Origin: a virus | DNA length: 20,323 bases | IMG/VR virus record: IMGVR_UViG_3300030101_001456 | Coordinates: 1-20,323 of that record | Reading direction: 5' to 3' (one strand) | Shown: positions 1-8,024 of the stretch, piece after piece | Position numbering within the stretch: the first letter of the stretch is position 1 | Layout: every line of letters starts with the position of its first letter | Translations under genes and position numbers: made by a program | The notes under the pieces: model-generated | The model's input: only the letters and a program-made list of their open reading frames with translations | Databases searched by the model: none | Told to the model about the DNA's origin: nothing

Positions 1-624
1 GACAGCTATGATATATCAGGTACTGTTGATAATAAAGGATCTAAAGGTGCTTTACACGGTTTAACTAAGTTTAGTATGGAAGATGCTCCGGCTAATACTT
101 TCTTTTTAGAATATCTAGCTAGACCACAGACTGCAGAGATATTCTTTGAAGACGTTCTAATGGCATTAGTTTTTTACGGGATGCCAATACTCGCAGAGAA
201 TAATAAACCTAGATTACTATACTACCTTAGAAGAAGAGGTTACAGAGGTTTTAGTATGAACAGGCCAGATAAAATATGGAACAAGTTATCTGTGGCAGAG
301 AGAGAAGTTGGTGGTATGCCAAACTCTAGTGAGGATATAAAGCAGGCGCACGCTGCAGCTATTGAAATGTACATTAACGATCATGTAGGTTTACTTGAAG
401 ATGGTACTTATGGCACTATGTATTTTAACGATACACTAAACGATTGGAGTAAGTTCGATATAAACAAAAGAACAAGACACGATGCTTCTATAAGTACTGG
501 TTTAGCTATCATGGCTTGTAATAGACATCTATATAGACCAAATCCTGAAACTAAAAAACAACCACTAGGTATAAGCATATCTAAATATAATAACAAAGGA
601 ATATCATCAAAAATAATAAAGTAG
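1..624 (+). CDS. terL: Terminase large subunit, C-terminal nuclease part (5' truncated by window edge)
   Basis: The frame is open from base 1, so this is the last 207 residues of a longer gene; the ATG at 76 is internal. Terminase cuts concatemeric phage DNA and drives it into the prohead through the portal. The visible part fits the RNase H-like nuclease domain. The window opens on DSYD, which matches the position of the first catalytic Asp in related Bacteroidota phage terminases. It continues with EYLARPQTAE, then an acidic AENNKPRL segment followed by YYLRRRGY, and RTRHDASISTGLA near residue 161, whose Asp would be the last metal ligand. The ATPase domain lies upstream of the window. The stop is one base before the portal start, as expected for a packaging pair. 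The assignment rests on motif layout and position; the family is clear, the exact catalytic residues are inferred. Confidence 0.85.
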   Translation, partial: DSYDISGTVDNKGSKGALHGLTKFSMEDAPANTFFLEYLARPQTAEIFFEDVLMALVFYGMPILAENNKPRLLYYLRRRGYRGFSMNRPDKIWNKLSVAEREVGGMPNSSEDIKQAHAAAIEMYINDHVGLLEDGTYGTMYFNDTLNDWSKFDINKRTRHDASISTGLAIMACNRHLYRPNPETKKQPLGISISKYNNKGISSKIIK

Positions 625-625
625 T

Positions 626-2971
626 ATGACAGAGTCTGTTGTAAACTTCCCGTCACAAGCGGTAAGTGATTTAGAAAAGATGACACAAGAGTATGGGCTG
701 AAAGTAGCCAGAGCTATTCAAACAGAGTGGTTCGGTACTAAAACTTCAGCCTATGGAAAAGGTTATGGTCAACGTAGTAGGTACGGTGATAGTATGAATA
801 ACTTTCACAACCTAAGGCTATATGCTAGAGGTGAGCAGTCTATAGAAAAGTATAAAAATGAGTTATCTATAAATGGTGACTTAAGCTACTTAAACCTAGA
901 CTGGAAACCTGTACCGGTTATATCTAAGTTTGTAGATATTGTTGTTAACGGTATGTCTCAAAGAAGTTATGATATAAGTGCTTTCTCTCAAGACCCAAGT
1001 GGTATGAGTAAAAGAACTGAGTATATGGAATCTATGCTTGAAGACATAAGAGCCAAAGAGTACAACGATATGGTTCAAGAAGGTTTCGGTATGGATATAT
1101 ATAGTAGCGATAAAGAAACATTACCAGATAGTGAAGAAGAGTTAGCTCTACATATGCAGCTTAGTTATAAGCAAGCTATTGAAATAGCTGAAGAGCAAGC
1201 TATAAACACTTTAATGGAGGGTTGTAATTATGATCTAATTAAACGTAGATGTTTATATGATTTAGTTACTATTGGTATAGGTGTAACTAAAACTAATTTT
1301 AATTATAGTGATGGCGCTAAAGTAGAGTATGTAGATCCTGCTAACTTAGTTTATTCACATAGTGACTCACCATATTTTGAGGATATATACTACGTAGGTG
1401 AAGTTAAAACTATACCTATAAACGAATTAGTAAAAGAGTTTCCAGATTTAACAGAGTCTGAAGTAGCTGATTTATTAAAAAATTCTAGTTCTTATGTAGA
1501 CTCTATAATTAAACAACGTTACAATGAGGTAACAGTTTTATATTTTAACTATAAAACTAATGCTAACAATGTTTATAAAGTAAAGAAAACTGGTAGTGGT
1601 GCTGATAAGGTTATAGAAAAAGACGATACATTTAATCCTCCTACTGATATGAATGGTGATTTTTCTAGACTAGATAGAGTAGTGGAGGTTATGTATGAAG
1701 GCGTTTTAGTTCTTGGAACAGATAAATTACTTAAATGGGAGATGGCTTCTAATATGATGAGATCTAAGTCTGATTTTGGTAAAGTAAAAATGAACTATAA
1801 TATCGTAGCACCTAGAATGTATGAAGGTAGAATAGAATCTTTAGTTAGTAGAATAACAGGTTTTGCAGATACTATACAACTAACGCATTTAAAAATACAG
1901 CAAGTTATGAACCGTATGGTTCCTGATGGTGTTTACTTAGACGCTGATGGTTTAGCTGAAATAGACTTAGGTAACGGTACAAACTATAACCCACAAGAAG
2001 CTTTAAATATGTTCTTCCAAACTGGTTCAGTTATTGGTAGATCATTTACTTCAGATGGTGATATTAACCCAGGTAAAGTACCTATTCAACAAATACAAAA
2101 CGGTAGTGGTGGTAATAAGCTTCAAACATTAATAGCTACATATAATTACTACCTTCAAATGATACGTGATGTCACCGGACTTAACGAAGCTAGAGATGGT
2201 AGCATGCCAGATAAGAATGCTTTAGTTGGAGTTCAAAAGTTAGCTGCTGCTAATAGTAATACAGCTACTAGACATATAATGCAGTCTATGCTTTATTTAA
2301 CAGCTGAAGCGGCTGAGTGTTTATCACTTAGAATATCTGATATTGTAGAGTACTCACCTACAAAAGAAGCTTTTATAAGAGCTATAGGATCTCATAATGT
2401 AGCTACATTAGAAGAGTTAAAAGAGTTACACTTATATGACTTTGGTATATTCATAGAGCTAATGCCAGATGACGAAGAAAAAGCTATGTTAGAGAATAAC
2501 ATACAAGTAGCTTTAAGTCAAGGGTTAATAGATTTAGACGATGCTATAGATGTTAGAGAAATAAGGAGTGTTAAGTTAGCTAACCAATTACTAAAGGTTA
2601 AGAAGAAGAAAAAGCAAGAGCGAGATCAAATGATACAACAGCAAAACATACAAGCTCAAGCTCAAGCAAATGCTCAAGCACAACAAGTGGCTGCTCAAGC
2701 TGAAGTTCAGAAGAATCAAGCTAAAGCTCAAACAGATGCACAACTAGAACAAGCTAAGGCTCAATTTAAAATACAATACTTACAACAAGAAGCTGAAGTT
2801 AAAAAAGAGTTGATGCAGTTAGAGTTTGATTTAAACTCTCAACTACAAAGTGGAGAAAGAGCTTCGCGCGAAAAGATAGCTGGTATGAAAAACAAGGGGC
2901 AAGAGATTAAAAAGTTTGAATCATCAGGTAATGATATAGTAACAGGTGGAGCGGGGTTAGATAACCTCTAA
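626..2971 (+). CDS. Portal protein
   Basis: Predicted 781-aa portal, the twelve-subunit ring at one capsid vertex through which DNA enters and leaves. It follows terminase directly (TAG, one base, ATG) and precedes scaffold and capsid genes, the classical position. The N-terminal half has the LDWKPVPVISKFVDIVVNG segment (about residues 91-109) typical of portals in crAss-like and related Bacteroidota phages. Residues about 400-560 hold the helical stem and clip region (TGFADTIQLTHLKIQQVMNR; YNYYLQMIRDVTGLNEARDG). From about residue 655 the chain becomes a lysine-rich, then Gln/Ala-rich coiled coil (QAQAQANAQAQQ), ending in a Gly-rich tip. This could form the barrel or crown inside the head. 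The low-complexity tail is also repetitive in DNA (CAAGCT units). Confidence 0.85.
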   Translation: MTESVVNFPSQAVSDLEKMTQEYGLKVARAIQTEWFGTKTSAYGKGYGQRSRYGDSMNNFHNLRLYARGEQSIEKYKNELSINGDLSYLNLDWKPVPVISKFVDIVVNGMSQRSYDISAFSQDPSGMSKRTEYMESMLEDIRAKEYNDMVQEGFGMDIYSSDKETLPDSEEELALHMQLSYKQAIEIAEEQAINTLMEGCNYDLIKRRCLYDLVTIGIGVTKTNFNYSDGAKVEYVDPANLVYSHSDSPYFEDIYYVGEVKTIPINELVKEFPDLTESEVADLLKNSSSYVDSIIKQRYNEVTVLYFNYKTNANNVYKVKKTGSGADKVIEKDDTFNPPTDMNGDFSRLDRVVEVMYEGVLVLGTDKLLKWEMASNMMRSKSDFGKVKMNYNIVAPRMYEGRIESLVSRITGFADTIQLTHLKIQQVMNRMVPDGVYLDADGLAEIDLGNGTNYNPQEALNMFFQTGSVIGRSFTSDGDINPGKVPIQQIQNGSGGNKLQTLIATYNYYLQMIRDVTGLNEARDGSMPDKNALVGVQKLAAANSNTATRHIMQSMLYLTAEAAECLSLRISDIVEYSPTKEAFIRAIGSHNVATLEELKELHLYDFGIFIELMPDDEEKAMLENNIQVALSQGLIDLDDAIDVREIRSVKLANQLLKVKKKKKQERDQMIQQQNIQAQAQANAQAQQVAAQAEVQKNQAKAQTDAQLEQAKAQFKIQYLQQEAEVKKELMQLEFDLNSQLQSGERASREKIAGMKNKGQEIKKFESSGNDIVTGGAGLDNL

Positions 2972-3005
2972 TCTACTATTTTTTAATATTTTATAAAATT
3001 TTATT

Positions 3006-4199
3006 ATGGCAGAAGAAACTAAAGATGCAGTTGAACAAACTGTAGATCAACCAGTCGAAAATACTATCGACGAATCAAAGTTTGAAAGCGCTGGAGATGA
3101 TAGCGTTATTAAAGTAGACTTAAGTAAACCACCAGTAACCGAAGAAACTAATGAAACTCAGGAAGCAGAAACTGACCCAGCAAGAGTGGTGGGAGGCGAT
3201 GAAAACGCCGGAGCCACAGAAGAACAAGAAGAAGTACAACCGAAAGCAGAAGTACAGGAAGCAGACGCACCAGTATTAGAAGAGATAACTGAAGAACAGG
3301 TTAAGCAAGAAGTTGAACAAGTTGAAGAAGTTATTGAGGAAGCTATAGCAGAAGCAGAAGCTACAGGTAAGCCATTACCAGAGAATATCCAGAAGTTAGT
3401 AGATTTCATGGATGAAACAGGTGGTAGTCTCGAGGATTATGTTAGATTAAACACTGACATTAGCAAGCTAGATACTTCAGATATTTTAGATGAGTACTAT
3501 AAACAAACTAAACCACACTTATCTGCTGAAGAGCGTAACTTTCTTTTAGAAGAAACATTTAGTTACGACGAGGAAGTAGATGATCCTAAAGATATAAAAA
3601 GAAAAAAGATAGCTTTAAAAGAAGAAGCTGCTAAAGCTCGTAAGTACTTAGAGAAACAAAAAGCCACTTACTATGAGGAAATAAAAGCTGGTAGTAAACT
3701 TACTACTGAGCAACAAAAAGCTGTTGATTTTTTCAATAGATATAATAAAGATACTGAAGCTCAAAATAAAGCTACAGAAAAAAGTACAAAAGCATTCAGA
3801 CAGAGAACAGATGCTGTTTTCAATAATGAGTTCAAAGGTTTTGATTTCAATGTTGGAGATAAAAAGTATAGGTACAATGTCAAGAATATCGATGAGGTTA
3901 AGGCAACTCAAAGCGACTTAAATAATTTTGTCAATAAGTTTATTGGTGAAGATAATACTATTAAAGACGCGGCAGGTTATCATAAATCTCTGTTCACAGC
4001 AATGAATCCTGATGCTATTGCTAAACACTTTTACGAACAAGGTAAAGCTGATGCTATAAAGCAAAGCGTTGCTCAAGCTAAAAACGTTAATACTGAGGCG
4101 AGGTCGTCTCATGGAGAGGTTAACGCTGGTGGTTTAAAGTTTAGAGTTTTAGGCGATGATTCAAATTCATTGAAATTTAAAATTAAAAATAAACGCTAA
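3006..4199 (+). CDS. Acidic scaffold-like head assembly protein
   Basis: 397-aa protein between portal and major capsid genes, where tailed phages encode the scaffold or a scaffold/protease. The first about 135 residues are strongly acidic and low in complexity (runs of Glu, with EEITEEQVKQEVEQVEEVIEE at the end), predicted disordered to coiled coil. Residues 135-330 look helical and charged (NIQKLVDFMDETGGSLEDYV; KARKYLEKQKATYYEEIKAG). The C-terminus is basic (GGLKFRVLGDD, then KFKIKNKR), a polarity seen in scaffolds whose basic tail binds the capsid protein. No protease catalytic motif is visible. The leader upstream of the ATG is A/T only, without a Shine-Dalgarno sequence. The role is inferred from position and composition; a minor head protein is the alternative. 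Confidence 0.6.
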   Translation: MAEETKDAVEQTVDQPVENTIDESKFESAGDDSVIKVDLSKPPVTEETNETQEAETDPARVVGGDENAGATEEQEEVQPKAEVQEADAPVLEEITEEQVKQEVEQVEEVIEEAIAEAEATGKPLPENIQKLVDFMDETGGSLEDYVRLNTDISKLDTSDILDEYYKQTKPHLSAEERNFLLEETFSYDEEVDDPKDIKRKKIALKEEAAKARKYLEKQKATYYEEIKAGSKLTTEQQKAVDFFNRYNKDTEAQNKATEKSTKAFRQRTDAVFNNEFKGFDFNVGDKKYRYNVKNIDEVKATQSDLNNFVNKFIGEDNTIKDAAGYHKSLFTAMNPDAIAKHFYEQGKADAIKQSVAQAKNVNTEARSSHGEVNAGGLKFRVLGDDSNSLKFKIKNKR

Positions 4200-4216
4200 T
4201 TTAAAAATTTAAAATT

Positions 4217-5773
4217 ATGGCAATTACCGCAGGAAGTGTTTTAAATAGTACGCCAGCTCCTATTCAGCAGGCTACAGCTTCCAATTATTTAGATCTAGCT
4301 ACTGAAGCTGGAAAAGGATGGGCACAACAATACGTGCCAGACTTAATGGAAAAAGAGGCTGAGGTTTTTGGTCCTCGAACAATTTCTGGTTTCTTAGCAC
4401 AAGTAGGTGCTGAAGAAGCTATGACTGCTGATCAAGTTGTTTGGTCAGAACAAGGTAGATTACACCTTTCTTACAAAGGTAATGTAAAATCAGGACAAGC
4501 TGCTGGCGGTACTATAGTATCTGGTGGTATCATTGAAATCACTCACGATATAGATGGTAACACTATTACAGCTGGTGATGATGGAATTAGAGTTAATGAT
4601 ACAGTTATAGTTGCCTCTGCAGGTGGAGTTTGTAAAGCTTTAGTAACTGAAGTAGATGCTGTAGCTGGTGAAATTGAAGTAGCACCATACGGTGTTGCGT
4701 CACTTAACGCTGCGAGTATTACAGAAACTACATCTCAAGCTTTAACTATATTAGTTTATGGTTCTGAGTTTCAAAAAGGTAGAAGCTACAATACTAGTGC
4801 TAATGTTGGTAACAATGGTACAGCTACTGATCGTAGAGGTGCTAACGAACCACAGTTTAAATCTTTCATGAACAAGCCTATTATACTAAAAGATTACTAC
4901 GAAGTTTCAGGATCTGATGCTTCTAGAGTTGGTTGGGTTGAAGTTTCTGGAGAGAGTGGTGCTTCTGGTTACTTATGGTACTTGAAAGCTGAGTCTGACA
5001 CTAGAGCTCGTTTTACTGATTACTTAGAAATGGCTATGCTTGAAGCTAAAATGGGTGGTGCTGCTAATGCTGGTGCTACTGGTCACCCAGTTGTATCTAA
5101 CGCTGATTTAACTGATGATGCTTTTGATTTAGCTTCTGGTACAGCTACAGGTACTCAAGGTTTATTTGATGCTATTGAAACTAGAGGTAATGTTTCTTCT
5201 GGTGTTACTGGTGTTAACGCTGCTACTGACTTAGCTGAGTTTGACGCTATCTTAGCTGAGTTTGATAAGCAAGGTGCTATTGAAGAGAATATGTTATTCT
5301 TAAATAGATCTACATCTTTAGCTATCGACGATATGTTAGCCTCAATGAACTCTTACGGTGCTGGCGGTACTTCTTATGGAGTATTTGATAATGACGAAGA
5401 TATGGCTTTAAATTTAGGTTTTTCTGGTTTCAGAAGAGGTTCTTATGACTTCTACAAGTCTGACTTTAGATACTTAAATGATTTAGCTACTCGTGGTGGT
5501 ATTAACGCTGCTAACTCTAGTAGCGCTATTAGAGGTGTTGTTATACCTGCTGGTACTTCTTCTGTTTATGATCAAACAGTTGGTGCTTCTATAAGAAGAC
5601 CTTTCTTACATGTTAGATATAGAGCTTCTCAAACTGATGACCGAAGAATGAAAACTTGGGTTACTGGTTCTGTTGGTGCTGCTACATCTGCATTAGATGC
5701 AATGCAAATGCACTTCTTATCAGAAAGATGCTTGGTTACTCAAGCTGCAAATAACTTTATGTTATTAAACTAA
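4217..5773 (+). CDS. Major capsid protein (HK97-fold, crAss-like type)
   Basis: 518-aa predicted major capsid protein forming the icosahedral shell. It lies after portal and scaffold and ends at a strong terminator, both usual for this gene. The N-terminus (YLDLATEAGKGWAQQYVPDL, residues 24-43) resembles the N-arm of Bacteroidota podovirus capsid proteins. Residues about 105-160 read as a small beta-barrel insertion (DDGIRVNDTVIVASAGG ... VTEVDAVAGEIEVAPYG). The middle contains a capsid-like segment (FMNKPIILKDYYEVSGSDASRVGWVEV). The C-terminal third (GVFDNDEDMALNLGFSGFRR; RMKTWVTGSVGAATSALDA) fits the A- and P-domain end of such proteins. A cleavable delta domain is not evident, consistent with a separate scaffold. 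Confidence is high for the role from context plus fold-like pattern. Confidence 0.82.
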   Translation: MAITAGSVLNSTPAPIQQATASNYLDLATEAGKGWAQQYVPDLMEKEAEVFGPRTISGFLAQVGAEEAMTADQVVWSEQGRLHLSYKGNVKSGQAAGGTIVSGGIIEITHDIDGNTITAGDDGIRVNDTVIVASAGGVCKALVTEVDAVAGEIEVAPYGVASLNAASITETTSQALTILVYGSEFQKGRSYNTSANVGNNGTATDRRGANEPQFKSFMNKPIILKDYYEVSGSDASRVGWVEVSGESGASGYLWYLKAESDTRARFTDYLEMAMLEAKMGGAANAGATGHPVVSNADLTDDAFDLASGTATGTQGLFDAIETRGNVSSGVTGVNAATDLAEFDAILAEFDKQGAIEENMLFLNRSTSLAIDDMLASMNSYGAGGTSYGVFDNDEDMALNLGFSGFRRGSYDFYKSDFRYLNDLATRGGINAANSSSAIRGVVIPAGTSSVYDQTVGASIRRPFLHVRYRASQTDDRRMKTWVTGSVGAATSALDAMQMHFLSERCLVTQAANNFMLLN

Positions 5774-5774
5774 A

Positions 5775-5808
5775 AAGGTTGAGGGCTTCGGCCCTCACCT
5801 TATTTTTT
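5775..5808 (+). terminator. Intrinsic terminator after the capsid gene
   Basis: GAGGGC (5781-5786), a TTCG tetraloop (5787-5790) and GCCCTC (5791-5796) form a perfect stem. It is extended by T5780-A5797 and, with T5779 bulged out, by AAGG (5775-5778) against CCTT (5798-5801). Six T residues follow (5803-5808). This is the strongest terminator in the window and should set capsid transcript levels apart from the genes downstream. Confidence 0.92.
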
Positions 5809-5828
5809 AATTTTTATTATATTATATC

Positions 5829-6683
5829 ATGGCAAAAAAGAAAACAACTGCTACAAAAGTAGCTGAACAAGTTATCGAGGAAACAACTGAACAAGTCGTA
5901 GAACAAACTGTCGAAACAGTAGTTGTACCTCAAAAAATAAAAACTCAAAAACAAAGTAAACCAAAATGGGAGATTAAAGATAGGGTTTATTATTTAAAAA
6001 ATAATGCAAAGCCTATATCTAAAATGATTAGATCTTCTAATATTTTTTGGTTTGACGAAGAGAAAGGTTACCAAAGAGAACTTAAGTATTGTAAGAATCA
6101 ACAGACTTGCTTTGTTGATGAAATGAAAGGTGACCAAAGACTTTCTCATATTATATTTAGAGCTGGTGCTTTATTTGTGCCTAAAGAAGAAACTGTTTTA
6201 CAGAAGATGCTATCTATATATCATCCTCATAAAGATAAAGTTTTTTATGAGCATAAACCTACTGAAGTAGCTGAGTCTCAAATAGATATTCTTGAGTTAG
6301 AAATAGAAGCATTAATGCTAGCTAAAGACTTAGATATTGATATGGCTGAGGCTGTAATGAGAGTTGAGCTAGGATCTAGAGTTTCTGAGATGAGTTCTAA
6401 AGAACTTAAAAGAGATTTATTGTTATACGCTAAAAGAAATCCTGAGTTGTTTATAGAGTTAGTTAATGACGATAATGTACAACTAAGGAACTTTGGAATA
6501 AAAGCAACTGAACTAAACATTATAAAGTTATCATCAGATCAAAGACACTTTATGTGGGGATCTAACGATAGAAAACTTATGACAGTTCCGTTTGACGAAC
6601 ACCCGTACTCTGCGCTTGCACAGTGGTTTAAAACTGATGAAGGTATGGAAGTATATACTAATATAGAGAAGCGGTTATCATAA
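5829..6683 (+). CDS. Unassigned probable virion protein, 284 aa
   Basis: Not assigned to a named function. Residues 1-45 are Lys/Glu/Val/Thr-rich (VAEQVIEETTEQVVEQTVET) and probably disordered or coiled, much like the start of the scaffold-like protein upstream. Residues 47-150 look mixed alpha/beta with WEIKDRVYYLKNN, FWFDEEKGYQRELKYCKNQQ and GDQRLSHIIFRAG. Residues 150-284 are helical (ILELEIEALMLAKDLDIDMA; LKRDLLLYAKRNPELFIELV) and end in a compact WGSNDRKLMTVPFDE segment. It lies just after the capsid terminator, among structural genes. I recall related proteins from uncultured marine phages, without known role. A head-completion, inner-head or cargo role is possible. An inverted repeat overlaps its stop codon. 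Confidence 0.6.
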   Translation: MAKKKTTATKVAEQVIEETTEQVVEQTVETVVVPQKIKTQKQSKPKWEIKDRVYYLKNNAKPISKMIRSSNIFWFDEEKGYQRELKYCKNQQTCFVDEMKGDQRLSHIIFRAGALFVPKEETVLQKMLSIYHPHKDKVFYEHKPTEVAESQIDILELEIEALMLAKDLDIDMAEAVMRVELGSRVSEMSSKELKRDLLLYAKRNPELFIELVNDDNVQLRNFGIKATELNIIKLSSDQRHFMWGSNDRKLMTVPFDEHPYSALAQWFKTDEGMEVYTNIEKRLS

Positions 6684-6691
6684 CTGCTTCT
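6667..6691 (+). terminator. Stem-loop overlapping the stop codon of the 284-aa gene (possible weak terminator)
   Basis: Bases 6667-6677 (A-GAAGCGGTTA) pair with 6681-6691 (TAACTGCTTC-T) through an 11-bp stem with one G-T pair and a three-base loop (TCA). The TAA stop (6681-6683) lies in the right arm. Only a broken T/A stretch follows (TATAATACT), so it may slow or partly end transcription, or protect the 3' end of an mRNA, rather than act as a full terminator. Confidence 0.45.
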
Positions 6692-6707
6692 TATAATACT
6701 AAATAAG

Positions 6708-6749
6708 CATAAACCACAAATCATAAACTTTAAACCTTAATTCATAAAC
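6708..6749 (+). repeat. Degenerate heptamer array upstream of the 106-aa gene
   Basis: CATAAAC occurs exactly at 6708, 6722 and 6743, spacings of 14 and 21, both multiples of seven. The intervening heptamers include partial matches (CACAAAT at 6715, TTTAAAC at 6729). Forty-two bases thus read as six heptamer units, three perfect. It sits in the 97-base gap between the 284-aa and 106-aa genes. It could be an operator or just AT-rich chance; no function is shown. Confidence 0.35.
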
Positions 6750-6767
6750 AATTATTTATTAATTATT

Positions 6768-6780
6768 AAACAAAAACAAA
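6768..6780 (+). promoter_or_regulatory. A-rich translation leader (non-Shine-Dalgarno) of the 106-aa gene
   Basis: AAACAAAAACAAA runs directly into the ATG at 6781. It differs by one base from the leader of the 262-aa gene (7221-7233). Bacteroidota initiate translation efficiently from A-rich leaders rather than Shine-Dalgarno pairing, so this supports the chosen start and suggests strong expression. Confidence 0.5.
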
Positions 6781-7101
6781 ATGGAAAAATTTTTATGTTT
6801 CGTAAGCGGTACCGATGATGCCGCAATGTACCCAGTAAGTTCACTTAGAGGTCTTGCTGTAACAGCTGAGTCTACTATTCTGATGACGTTTACTTCGTTT
6901 AGAAACGGAACTGCTGATTTAGATAGAGATACAGTAACATTGACTACTACTGCAGATAAGGAAAAAGAGGTATTTGAAGCTATAGCTCGAAAAATAAATC
7001 AAGGTCCTCACAGTGATGGGTTTATTTTATTAGCTGATGATGTAAACTCTGTGTATGTACATAAAGACCTTACATCAATTGCGATTGCTTACGCATCGTA
7101 A
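6781..7101 (+). CDS. Small unassigned probable virion protein, 106 aa
   Basis: Function not recognised. It reads as a compact alpha/beta protein: MEKFLCFVSG at the start, a beta-rich stretch (STILMTFTSF, residues 31-40), a DTVTLTTTADKEKEVFEAIA strand-helix junction (residues 50-69), and C-terminal strands (GFILLADD, SVYVHKDL, SIAIAYAS). It has no signal peptide or membrane segment. It has its own intergenic leader upstream and a strong terminator right after it, so it may be made at a level different from its neighbours, as capsid decoration or other high-copy virion proteins often are. I recall similar small proteins after the capsid gene in marine phages. The start is supported by an A-rich leader touching the ATG. 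Confidence 0.6.
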   Translation: MEKFLCFVSGTDDAAMYPVSSLRGLAVTAESTILMTFTSFRNGTADLDRDTVTLTTTADKEKEVFEAIARKINQGPHSDGFILLADDVNSVYVHKDLTSIAIAYAS

Positions 7102-7133
7102 TTTGAATCAGATTAACTAAGTAACTTAATATT

Positions 7134-7165
7134 AATAGCCATCCTTTCGGGTGGCTATTTTTTTT
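7134..7165 (+). terminator. Intrinsic terminator after the 106-aa gene
   Basis: Bases 7134-7144 (AATAGCCATCC) pair with 7149-7159 (GGGTGGCTATT) through 11 bp with one G-T pair and a TTTC loop. An eight-T run (7158-7165) follows, partly inside the stem. It closes the 6781-7101 unit. Confidence 0.92.
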
Positions 7166-7220
7166 AAGGTAATAAAATACTCTAATATGTAATATTCTAT
7201 TTATAGCAAAGTAAATAATA

Positions 7221-7233
7221 AAACAAAAATAAA
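7221..7233 (+). promoter_or_regulatory. A-rich translation leader of the 262-aa gene
   Basis: AAACAAAAATAAA abuts the ATG at 7234. The 15-base string AAACAAAAATAAAAT recurs exactly at 13964-13978, where no ATG follows, and with one change before the gene at 6781. It fits the A-rich, Shine-Dalgarno-independent initiation of Bacteroidota and fixes the start. Confidence 0.5.
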
Positions 7234-8022
7234 ATGGCTAAAAATTTCAAACACTTAGCAGTAGTAAAAGGTAATGTTGACGTTTCTAATAATCTTGCAT
7301 ATGCTGCTGATGATTTAATATTTGACTGGACTAGAATTGAAGTACCTAGAGGTGCTTTTTCTATACATAGTTGGAATATAATTCTACAAGGAGCAGACAC
7401 TACAGCTGGCGCAAACGCACATGACATGGGTTTTTATATAGCTAGAGAAGTAGATGGCGTTGCACCACCTAGTTTAGGTACCTCTAACACAGGCGCAACT
7501 AAAATAACGGCTAACGCTGCTAGACCACATATTATAGGTCACATATATGTAGACTTTAGTGCGTCTGAAGATCTTCACGATCCACTTAAAAGTTATAATG
7601 TTTTATCAAGCTCTGGAAATGGATCTTTAGTTACAAATAATAACAATCTACCATCATTTAATGGTAGTATGGTAATAGAAGGCGATTCTAAAACTACAGC
7701 TCCAGCTGGTAGCCAATATATATATGTAGCTTGTTTTGCTGGTAGTGGTACTCAAAATTTTGGTACAGGCGTTTTAGCTGCTGGAGCACATACATCTGGT
7801 TTATCAATAGATGTTGACGGTAACGATGCTGACGACACTTTCGCAGTAGGTGATGAAATCGTAGCTTTAGCGTCTGACGGTTCTGACGCTCAAGTTGTTG
7901 GAACTATAACAGCTTTAACTGATGCTACAATAACTGTTGATGCTTTAGGTGGAGCGTTAGCTGATGATGATGAGATATGTCACAGACATCCTATCGTTCT
8001 TTATCTAGGGCTTGATTATTAA
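7234..8022 (+). CDS. Probable capsid decoration or head-fibre protein, 262 aa, with inserted SH3-like barrel
   Basis: Beta-rich protein, role not proven. Residues 1-175 read as a jelly-roll-like chain (LIFDWTRIEVPRGAFSIHSW; HDMGFYIAREVDG; PHIIGHIYVDFS; QYIYVACFAGSG). Residues about 183-248 look like an inserted small barrel (DTFAVGDEIVALASDGSDAQ, then VVGTITALTDATITVD). The final strand (HRHPIVLYLGLDY) seems to resume the main fold. The barrel has the same pattern as the capsid insertion (VNDTVIVAS ... VTEVDA...IEV). There is no signal peptide. It starts a transcription unit after a terminator and is followed three bases later by the holin-like gene. A surface-exposed decoration or fibre-anchor role is inferred from beta content, position and expected high expression. 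Confidence 0.55.
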   Translation: MAKNFKHLAVVKGNVDVSNNLAYAADDLIFDWTRIEVPRGAFSIHSWNIILQGADTTAGANAHDMGFYIAREVDGVAPPSLGTSNTGATKITANAARPHIIGHIYVDFSASEDLHDPLKSYNVLSSSGNGSLVTNNNNLPSFNGSMVIEGDSKTTAPAGSQYIYVACFAGSGTQNFGTGVLAAGAHTSGLSIDVDGNDADDTFAVGDEIVALASDGSDAQVVGTITALTDATITVDALGGALADDDEICHRHPIVLYLGLDY

Positions 8023-8024
8023 TT

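Noticed and set aside
76-78. ATG at 76 as the start of a separate small gene
   Set aside because: The frame is open upstream to base 1 and reads as the terminase nuclease domain.
2988-2999. Palindrome ATTTTATAAAAT before the scaffold gene
   Set aside because: Short and A/T only in an AT-rich gap; no T-run or regulator context, so likely chance.
3158-3409. Reverse-strand open frame, Ser/Cys-rich
   Set aside because: It is the antisense of the Glu-rich, stop-poor scaffold segment. The other minus-strand frames (408-686, 7197-7427, 18364-18597 and similar) also lie inside convincing plus-strand genes.
3724-3921. Second plus-strand frame within the scaffold gene
   Set aside because: No leader and no recognisable protein; a frame-shifted shadow of the scaffold-like gene.
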